From Lysobacterales bacterium (lineage in GTDB: Bacteria > Pseudomonadota > Gammaproteobacteria > Xanthomonadales > Marinicellaceae), in the NCBI GenBank assembly GCA_027083915.1, contig JALWML010000131.1:1-6977 (forward strand): DNA of 6,977 bases. Reading direction: 5' to 3'. The notes under the pieces are model-generated. The model had not been told where the DNA came from and made no database searches. It saw only the letters and a program-made list of their open reading frames with translations. Shown here in pieces: positions 1 to 5,578 of the stretch. The position numbers and the translations under genes are program-made. How positions within the stretch are numbered: the stretch's first letter is position 1; each line of letters starts with the position of its first letter.

Positions 1-23
1 TTATTGCATCTAACTTATTAATA

Positions 24-851
24 ATGCCTAAAATTACAGAATTAAATCGCTTACTAAGCTACATGGCTTTTCGTATTTTTAAGCCACTGGTAGTGCTTTT
101 TCTAAGAAATTCTGTTCCTTATCAAACGGCATCGGATTGGCTAAAAAGAATCTATGTCGATACCGCCTTTGAAAATAAAGAATTTAGAATTAACCCTGAA
201 AAAAAGCAAACAAAAACACGAGTAGCGGTTTTAACAGGCTTATCTCGTGTTGAGATAGATCGAGTGTTAAAAATAGAAAAACCACTTGAAGTGACAGTCC
301 AGAAATGGAATCGTGCAACAAAGGTTTTATCTGGCTGGTCGAATGATTCAAACTATGTTAATCACAATGGACAACCTAAGGACTTGCCAATTTATGGGAA
401 ACGCTCGTTTAGCTCGTTAGTTGATGATTACAGTGGTGGAGCTACTATGCGCTCAGTATTAGATGAATTAGTTCATGTCGGTTCTGTAGAAATTAGTAAT
501 AATATTGTTCGATTACTAAGGGCAGACTATGCACCAACCCCTAACAAGGCAAAACTAATTGACTTGGAATTTTATGGAATATATATTGGGGAGCTTTTAA
601 ATACCATTGCGTACAATGATGTAGAGCTTGATGAAGAGAAAAAGAGATTTCAAAAAATGGTATTTCATCGAGCAATTCCTGAATCTAATAAAAATGAAGC
701 CATCGATTTTATTAAAGAAAAAACAAATATTTTATTGTTAGAAATTGATCATAAATTGTCAAAGCTTACTGAGAGTGAGTTAGCAGAACAAACAACTCGA
801 TTAGGGTTGGGAACATACTATTTTGAAGAGGTCAATCATGAAAAAAATTAA
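24..851 (+). CDS. DUF6502 family protein, possible DNA-binding protein
   Basis: The 275-residue protein matches the DUF6502 family as I remember it; its function is not established. Residues 1-50 carry the family-like start (LLSYMAFRIFKPLV, LRNSVPY, YVDTAF). Residues 63-83 (TKTRVAVLTGLSRVEIDRVLK) look like a helix-turn-helix. Residues 100-165 carry the second conserved block (VLSGW, GQPKDLPIYG, SFSSLVDDYSGG, VLDELVHVGSVEI). The C-terminal third is charged and helical. There is no signal peptide and no clear membrane span, so it is probably cytoplasmic. The ATG at 24 fits the family's usual N-terminus, but no good ribosome site is visible and the frame stays open to the left edge, so an earlier start cannot be excluded. 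The last 14 bases overlap the next gene, which suggests co-translation. A role as regulator of the downstream secreted protein is inference from the putative helix-turn-helix and the gene order. Confidence 0.85.
   Translation: MPKITELNRLLSYMAFRIFKPLVVLFLRNSVPYQTASDWLKRIYVDTAFENKEFRINPEKKQTKTRVAVLTGLSRVEIDRVLKIEKPLEVTVQKWNRATKVLSGWSNDSNYVNHNGQPKDLPIYGKRSFSSLVDDYSGGATMRSVLDELVHVGSVEISNNIVRLLRADYAPTPNKAKLIDLEFYGIYIGELLNTIAYNDVELDEEKKRFQKMVFHRAIPESNKNEAIDFIKEKTNILLLEIDHKLSKLTESELAEQTTRLGLGTYYFEEVNHEKN
827..831 (+). promoter_or_regulatory. Ribosome binding site that fixes the start of the DUF5666-like gene
   Basis: AGAGG lies 6 bases before the ATG at 838, a normal Shine-Dalgarno distance. The same frame also has a TTG at 823, but this purine run would then lie inside the coding region. 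The ATG also gives a cleaner signal peptide (MKKIKTILVL). The site lies inside the end of the DUF6502 gene, so the second gene is probably translated by ribosomes finishing the first. Confidence 0.7.
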
Positions 852-2343
852 AACTATTCTCGTGTTGTTAATTATACTATTTTCTACACTTATCAATGCT
901 CAATTGATAAAAGTGAATGGCATTCGTGATTTTGTTATTGATAGTAAAACATTGATTACTCTAGATGGTGCTGTAATAGGAAATAATACACTGTTTGAAA
1001 TAATAGGTCATGGGGGTTATAAAATTAGATTTAAAGTCGGTGGTGATGTCAATTCTACAATTTCTACTGGAACACTCAGCGAATTAGATTTTATATCTGA
1101 TATTAAGGGACCTATAACGAATCTTAATCCTTTAACTATATTGGAGCAACCCTCTTTTAGTACATCAGAGACGAATCTTATAAATTTAGCATCAGTAGCA
1201 GACTTGAATGTAGGTGACTTATTAAATGTAAGTGGAGCAATTAATGAAGTTGATAACTCCATGCAGTTATCTCGATTAGAGTTAGATAATAGTCTTTCGC
1301 AATGGAAACTTCGTGGTTTTGCAAGAAATATATCTGCGACTGACTTCACGATTGGCACTTTGTCCATTAATACCAATGCGGTTACTGCCACAAATTGCCC
1401 AAACGGTTTTAGTGAAAATGTCTTTGTAGAAATTAAAGCTACTGCTGATGCAAGTTACACTTCTGGAAATCCGCTAACAACCTTAACCAGTATAGAGTGC
1501 CAAACTCCAGATGTTTTTCAAGACCCCAATAACACTATTCCCGTTGTCGTAGAGGGTATGGTTTCCGAGATAATTGACCTATCTTCATTTAGAATTAATG
1601 ATTTAGTCGTCTTTTTTGATGCTAATACCAGTTTTGATAACGGTGAGGCAGAGCACGTTGATGTCGGTACAAGATTAGAAATACAAGGATTCTTAGACAC
1701 TAATACACGTTTTGTTAATGCAACCACAGTACGTTTTATCCACCATAGAGTAAAATTTGTTGGCCCTATAATGCCAGCAGATATAACTATTGGTGAAAGC
1801 ATAACAGTTTTTGGAAAGCAGATAAGTACTGTACCACAAACACGTGATGATGATTCAATAATAAGTGCAGGAATCGCTACTGAAAGGCAAGTTGAAGTCC
1901 GTGGTTTTATTGATTCAGCAGGTGCAATTTATGCGCTTCGTGTTAAGGACAAAGGGACTCCAGATAACGCCGATACTAAACTAAGAGGTAATATTACAGC
2001 TATTAATCAGCCACTAATAGAGCTTAATGGTATAACAATTGATGCAACATCTTCAATTTTTGAAATTGGAACAGGTACTGTTGATATCACAACTTTTTTT
2101 AGTATGATTCAAATAGGTATGCAATTATCTATCGAGAATGCAAGCTTTGATAATAATACAAATATCTTATCTTCTGGTAAATTGGAGTTAGTTGAACAAG
2201 AGTTAGAAGATGACCCTGATGACTTTAATAAATCCAATTCTATACCAGTAACAAAGGAAATTATTGGGCATGGAGGGGTTGGTCTGGCAACTGTAACAAG
2301 AATCGAGGTTATCGAACTCATTTTTAGTTCGGATTTTGAGTAG
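838..2343 (+). CDS. Secreted protein with about five DUF5666-like repeats and an IFSSDFE C-terminal tail
   Basis: The 501-residue protein starts with a signal peptide (MKKIKTILVLLIILFSTLINA, probable cut after A21), so it is exported. The rest is beta-rich, with about five diverged units of 60-75 residues, roughly 90-150, 158-221, 237-300, 305-372 and 380-453. Each has the pattern 'G-x-I/V ... f.I.....v ... G..v.V.G.......A..v', which is typical of DUF5666-type repeats. The domain assignment is from pattern recognition; the biochemical role of the family is not known. The only two cysteines, C187 and C221, both fall in or next to unit 2 and could form a disulfide. The heptapeptide EIIGHGG occurs at 54-60 and again at 474-480. 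The protein ends in ELIFSSDFE after an acidic stretch (VEQELEDDPDDF, 452-463). It overlaps the DUF6502 gene by 14 bases. The start is set at ATG 838 rather than TTG 823 because of the ribosome site and signal peptide. Surface or extracellular location is inferred. Confidence 0.8.
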   Translation: MKKIKTILVLLIILFSTLINAQLIKVNGIRDFVIDSKTLITLDGAVIGNNTLFEIIGHGGYKIRFKVGGDVNSTISTGTLSELDFISDIKGPITNLNPLTILEQPSFSTSETNLINLASVADLNVGDLLNVSGAINEVDNSMQLSRLELDNSLSQWKLRGFARNISATDFTIGTLSINTNAVTATNCPNGFSENVFVEIKATADASYTSGNPLTTLTSIECQTPDVFQDPNNTIPVVVEGMVSEIIDLSSFRINDLVVFFDANTSFDNGEAEHVDVGTRLEIQGFLDTNTRFVNATTVRFIHHRVKFVGPIMPADITIGESITVFGKQISTVPQTRDDDSIISAGIATERQVEVRGFIDSAGAIYALRVKDKGTPDNADTKLRGNITAINQPLIELNGITIDATSSIFEIGTGTVDITTFFSMIQIGMQLSIENASFDNNTNILSSGKLELVEQELEDDPDDFNKSNSIPVTKEIIGHGGVGLATVTRIEVIELIFSSDFE

Positions 2344-2424
2344 CAGTGTTAGGAAATGGTGAGCTGAAGATTCTGCAATAAACTAAATAATAAAATTAAA
2401 GCGATTGTTTTTACAAGTGATTAA

Positions 2425-2440
2425 CTCTTATCAATAAGAG
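2425..2440. repeat. Perfect short palindrome, possible operator
   Basis: CTCTTATCAATAAGAG is an inverted repeat with 7-base arms around a central CA. The 2-base centre is too tight for a good RNA hairpin, and no T-run follows on either strand, so it is a poor intrinsic terminator. It fits a dimeric-repressor site better. It lies 82 bases after the DUF5666-like gene and 116 bases before the kinase gene. The rest of the 213-bp gap (2344-2556) shows no gene and no convincing terminator. Confidence 0.4.
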
Positions 2441-2493
2441 CAACATACCGTTCAAAAAGCACGTTGGTTTCTTCAAAAATCTTATCTACTATC

Positions 2494-2522
2494 TTGTATA
2501 GTCAGGGTTTAAAAGTTACTAT
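2494..2522 (+). promoter_or_regulatory. Weak candidate promoter for the kinase-barrel operon
   Basis: TTGTAT (2494-2499) and TACTAT (2517-2522) are 17 bases apart and resemble sigma70 -35 and -10 boxes, with 3/6 and 4/6 consensus matches. TATAGT at 2497-2502 is an alternative -10 but lacks a good -35. Either would give a short leader before the ATG at 2557. In AT-rich DNA such matches are common by chance, so this is tentative. Confidence 0.25.
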
Positions 2523-2556
2523 ATGACATTATTTTAATTTTATTGCACTACTTTAG

Positions 2557-4200
2557 ATGGCAGAACAACAAAAACAACCAAAACAAATTGGAAGGTTTCC
2601 TATTATAGGCACATTAGGTGTCGGTGGTATGGGGGTTGTGTATCTTGGACAAGATCCAGATATAGGTCGAAAAGTTGCCATAAAGGTACTTCATGCGACA
2701 GGTGATAAGGAAGCATTAGAGCGATTCAAAAATGAAGCGCGTACAATGGGTGAAATTTCACATCCCAATATTGTGATATTGTTGGAATATGGAATTGATG
2801 ACAACAAGCCTTTTTTGGTAATGGAATATTTGGATGGCTTATCTTTAGAAAAGTGGATAAATCAAACACATACTTTAGAAGAGCATAAAAAAATATTACT
2901 AAATTTATGCAGTGCCATAAGTTTCGCACATCGTAAAGAGATTCTTCACCGTGATTTAAAACCAGGCAATGTTCAAGTGTTACCGTCAGGAGATGCTAAA
3001 TTATTAGACTTTGGCATTGCTACGGGCGAGGATACAGGGCTTACAGCCACAGGGTTTTTTATTGGAACACCAAAGTACTTGGCGCCAGAAATTCTACAAG
3101 ATACCACACACACGAAAACCTCTGATTGTTATTCGTTGGGTTTGTTAGCCTATACCATGCTCAGTGGCAATAACCCATTTGCGACCGATACATTCGAAGC
3201 AACAATGACACGGTTGTTGACTAAAATTCCTGTTTCGCTTCATAAAATTAATCCCAATATTCCGATTGAATTATCAAATGTTGTGGATAAGTACTTAGAT
3301 AAAAACCCTGAGCATAGACCCGATTCTCCAAAAGACTTACAAATGGCTTTGGAATTAATTACTAAGCCTGCACAATTAAAGAAGACAATAGTTCCAAATG
3401 CAGATTCAAAAGATGTGAGGTCACAGGAAAAGACTATTTTGATTGGGCAGAAGCCTAAGAGCAAGATGAAATGGTTTACAATAGCATCTTTTGTTGTTGC
3501 AATAGGTGTTTCGGGCTTTGTTTATAAGAATTATTTAGAAAAGCAAAAAGAACAAGAAATAGCACGGATAGAACTTGCCAACCAACAACGAATTGAACAA
3601 GAACGTAAAGAGCAAGAGCGAATAAAACAGGAGTTAGCTAAAAAAGAACAGGCAATCAAAGAAGCTGCTGAAAATGCTAAAAGAAAAGAAGCCCAAAGGA
3701 TTGCAGCTCAAAAAGAACAGGAAAGATTAGAAGCAGAAAAAATTGCTAAAAAAGAGCCAAAACCAAAACCTATTCGGAACAAGCCAAAGAAGAAACCTGT
3801 TAAGAAGCCAGTAGTTGAAGACGAGTATAAACCACCAGTAATTGTGTATCAAAAACCTAAAAAGAAAGTGAATACTAAACCAGCTTTTCAATTGCCTCAG
3901 TTAACACCTAAAACCAAGAAAGTGGAATTAAAAACACGTTCGGATACACAAATTTCCAGAGGTACGACAAAGTCAATTACTGTAGAGTTACCAAATGGAG
4001 TCACTATCGAGAATTTTAAAATAATGCGGGGTATTTCTGAATTCAATCAAGTGGAAATTAGGAAGATTAAAGACTTACAAGACAGCTCTGTTGAATTAAC
4101 TTTGTACGCTCAATCGAATGCCTCTATGGGAGATTTTTCTCTTGTTGGCTTTTACCAAAACAAAAAAACCAAACCCTTATTAATGGAGGTAACCTTATGA
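2557..4200 (+). CDS. Membrane-anchored Hanks-type Ser/Thr protein kinase with Lys/Pro-rich periplasmic stalk
   Basis: This 547-residue protein transfers phosphate from ATP to Ser/Thr of target proteins. The kinase domain covers about residues 11-270 and keeps every key motif: the Gly loop G21-V-G-G-M-G-V-V28, catalytic K43 in VAIKVL, the helix-C Glu (probably E60), the catalytic loop H131-R-D-L-K-P-G-N138, D151-F-G, A177-P-E, S189-D-C-Y-S-L-G and R254 in HRPDSP. HRD makes it an RD kinase; T163, T165 and T171 are possible activation-loop sites. One membrane helix (about 306-323) follows. It leads to a Lys/Glu/Gln-rich, coiled-coil-like stretch (326-400), a Lys/Pro-rich TonB-like linker (400-440) and a small beta-rich C-terminal domain (about 455-547), perhaps Ig-like. 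PASTA repeats are absent. The start at 2557 is the earliest possible, because an in-frame TAG lies directly before it and the Gly loop follows closely. There is no clear Shine-Dalgarno, so initiation may be leaderless or weak. The stop codon overlaps the next gene as ATGA. The substrate and the ligand of the outer domain are unknown. Confidence 0.96.
   Translation: MAEQQKQPKQIGRFPIIGTLGVGGMGVVYLGQDPDIGRKVAIKVLHATGDKEALERFKNEARTMGEISHPNIVILLEYGIDDNKPFLVMEYLDGLSLEKWINQTHTLEEHKKILLNLCSAISFAHRKEILHRDLKPGNVQVLPSGDAKLLDFGIATGEDTGLTATGFFIGTPKYLAPEILQDTTHTKTSDCYSLGLLAYTMLSGNNPFATDTFEATMTRLLTKIPVSLHKINPNIPIELSNVVDKYLDKNPEHRPDSPKDLQMALELITKPAQLKKTIVPNADSKDVRSQEKTILIGQKPKSKMKWFTIASFVVAIGVSGFVYKNYLEKQKEQEIARIELANQQRIEQERKEQERIKQELAKKEQAIKEAAENAKRKEAQRIAAQKEQERLEAEKIAKKEPKPKPIRNKPKKKPVKKPVVEDEYKPPVIVYQKPKKKVNTKPAFQLPQLTPKTKKVELKTRSDTQISRGTTKSITVELPNGVTIENFKIMRGISEFNQVEIRKIKDLQDSSVELTLYAQSNASMGDFSLVGFYQNKKTKPLLMEVTL
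4185..4189 (+). promoter_or_regulatory. Strong ribosome binding site of the barrel gene inside the kinase gene
   Basis: GGAGG (within TGGAGGT) lies 7 bases before the ATG at 4197 and inside the last codons of the kinase gene. It is the best Shine-Dalgarno in the window. Together with the ATGA stop/start overlap it predicts translational coupling, and probably higher synthesis of the barrel protein than of the kinase. Confidence 0.85.
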
Positions 4201-5510
4201 AAAAAATAATACTCATTCTTTTGACAAGTAGTTTAGTTTTATTAACCAATGTTAGTGTCGCTGTAGACTATAAGACAAAAATTAAAAGACTAGAATCTGG
4301 TTTCGCCAGCTTACAACAACAAATTAATGATCTGAGAAGAGATATGGGAGCAGATGTTTCGGAGGAAAATGCTCAGAGATTGGCAAACTTAGAAGCCTAT
4401 GCAGTTCAATTAAATGAAGTATTAAGTGAAGTCCAAGAGAAAATTGAAGAGAACAAAAGTGAAGTGGCGCGAATTACAACTGAACAAAGTAATAAGCCGA
4501 ATATTGGTATTTATGGAACAATAACGGCTGGTAAAGTCAATGGACAAGATTCAATCATTGACGGTCAATCATTTGAATTAATTGTTAGTGGTCAGCCACA
4601 CAAAAGAATCAGTTATTTTACTGAACTGGAGTTTGAGCGAGCAGCCGCTGTTGGTACTTCACGAGGAGGAGAGGTTTTAGTCGAGCAAGCTTATACCGAT
4701 ATTCAATTAACTCCGTGGATGAATTTTAGAGGTGGGATATTACTTGTGCCATTTGGCAACATTGAAAGAGACCATTTTGCCCCCATTCGTGAAGTTGTTT
4801 CACAGCCACTAACAAGTTTTGCGATTGCACCTGCTGCTTGGTCTGAAAACGGATTTGGAATTAATGGGAGGTTTAACCTTTCTGATTCATGGATAGCCGA
4901 CTATCAGGCATATGTTATCGCTGGCTTAGATGATAATATTACAACAACAGGAATGAGAAGAGCAAGACAAGGTTTTGGTCTCGATAATAATAACAGTAAA
5001 GCATTTGCTGGCAAGTTGGTTTTGCAGAATACATCAGGATTTAATGTTGGTTTAAGTTATTATAGTGGTGCCTATAACGATTCTGGAACCAAAGATATTA
5101 CAGGCTTTAATATTGATTTTGATTACAAAAGAGATTGGTTTGAAATTCTTGGAGAGTATACAGATATGGATGTTGAACAAGAGATTGGTGCTGATACTCA
5201 TCTAGATGGGTATTACTTAAGAAATATTGTTTCATTGAATGGACTATTACCTGAAAACTTCATAGGTGCAGATTTTCCACATGCACGTTTGAGTTTCGTT
5301 ACGCAGTATGATGAAGCAACAATTGAAAATTTCTTTGATTCATCAATAGCAGATAATTATGAAAGGCGTATAACTCTTGGATTAAGGTTGCAGCCAACGT
5401 CTTCTGTTATGCTAAATATTAACTACGAAGATGCTAATGCAAGAGGCCCTGATAGAATTTTACGAGGCAATGATGAATTATGGATTTTTTCTTTGGGTTA
5501 TGTTTTTTAA
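4197..5510 (+). CDS. Outer-membrane beta-barrel (porin-like) protein with N-terminal coiled coil
   Basis: The 437-residue protein starts with a signal peptide (MKKIILILLTSSLVLLTNVSVA, cut after A22). A charged helical region with heptad-like spacing follows (about 24-96; KIKRLESGFASLQQQINDL and later ANLEAYAVQLNEVLSEV), probably a periplasmic oligomerising coiled coil. From about 101 to the end it shows alternating amphipathic strands with short turns, including FELIVSG, ISYFTELEFE, WMNFRGGILLVPFG, FNVGLSYYSG, FEILGEYTDMDV and RITLGLRLQ. It ends in LWIFSLGYVF, with the terminal Phe typical of BAM-assembled barrels. The block PFGNIERDHFAPIREVVSQPL followed by APAAWSENGFGI resembles a conserved region of phosphate-selective (OprO/P-like) or LbtU-like porins. 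This supports the fold but not a substrate. It is translationally coupled to the upstream kinase and followed by a terminator. A trimeric porin with a coiled coil, as in DcaP-type proteins, is the nearest architectural parallel. Transport specificity is unknown. Confidence 0.82.
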   Translation: MKKIILILLTSSLVLLTNVSVAVDYKTKIKRLESGFASLQQQINDLRRDMGADVSEENAQRLANLEAYAVQLNEVLSEVQEKIEENKSEVARITTEQSNKPNIGIYGTITAGKVNGQDSIIDGQSFELIVSGQPHKRISYFTELEFERAAAVGTSRGGEVLVEQAYTDIQLTPWMNFRGGILLVPFGNIERDHFAPIREVVSQPLTSFAIAPAAWSENGFGINGRFNLSDSWIADYQAYVIAGLDDNITTTGMRRARQGFGLDNNNSKAFAGKLVLQNTSGFNVGLSYYSGAYNDSGTKDITGFNIDFDYKRDWFEILGEYTDMDVEQEIGADTHLDGYYLRNIVSLNGLLPENFIGADFPHARLSFVTQYDEATIENFFDSSIADNYERRITLGLRLQPTSSVMLNINYEDANARGPDRILRGNDELWIFSLGYVF

Positions 5511-5535
5511 TTTAAAGTAAATACAAACAATTGCT

Positions 5536-5564
5536 AAAAGGGTTCAATCAGAACCCTTTTTTTT
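5536..5564 (+). terminator. Strong intrinsic terminator between convergent genes
   Basis: The arms AAAAGGGTTC (5536-5545) and GAACCCTTTT (5551-5560) pair perfectly around a 5-base loop AATCA and run into eight T (5557-5564). It lies 25 bases after the barrel gene's stop and ends the kinase-barrel transcript. On the - strand the same stem is followed by only four T, so it could also work, more weakly, as the putA terminator 14 bases past that gene's stop. Confidence 0.93.
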
Positions 5565-5578
5565 GCCTCGAGCATTGC

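Noticed and set aside
823..837. TTG at 823 as the start of the DUF5666-like protein
   Set aside because: The TTG lies where the ribosome site of the ATG at 838 is, and it would add MKRSI before an already good signal peptide start (MKKIK).
1017..1802. Open frames on the - strand at 1017-1391 and 1518-1802
   Set aside because: They lie fully inside the well-supported DUF5666-like gene, have no ribosome sites or recognisable domains, and their composition is that of a reverse shadow.
2488..2502. ACTAT-N5-ATAGT inverted repeat in the intergenic gap
   Set aside because: Five-base arms of AT-rich sequence are expected by chance; it also overlaps the tentative promoter boxes, so it is not listed separately.
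3538..3830. Lys/Glu/Gln-rich stretch as a frameshift or simple-repeat artefact
   Set aside because: The frame is intact through to a sensible C-terminal domain, and the composition is normal for stalks of membrane-anchored kinases and TonB/TolA-like proteins.
4197..5510. Naming the barrel gene lbtU, oprP or dcaP
   Set aside because: Only the general fold and a short conserved block match from memory; substrate specificity and orthology cannot be told from this sequence alone.
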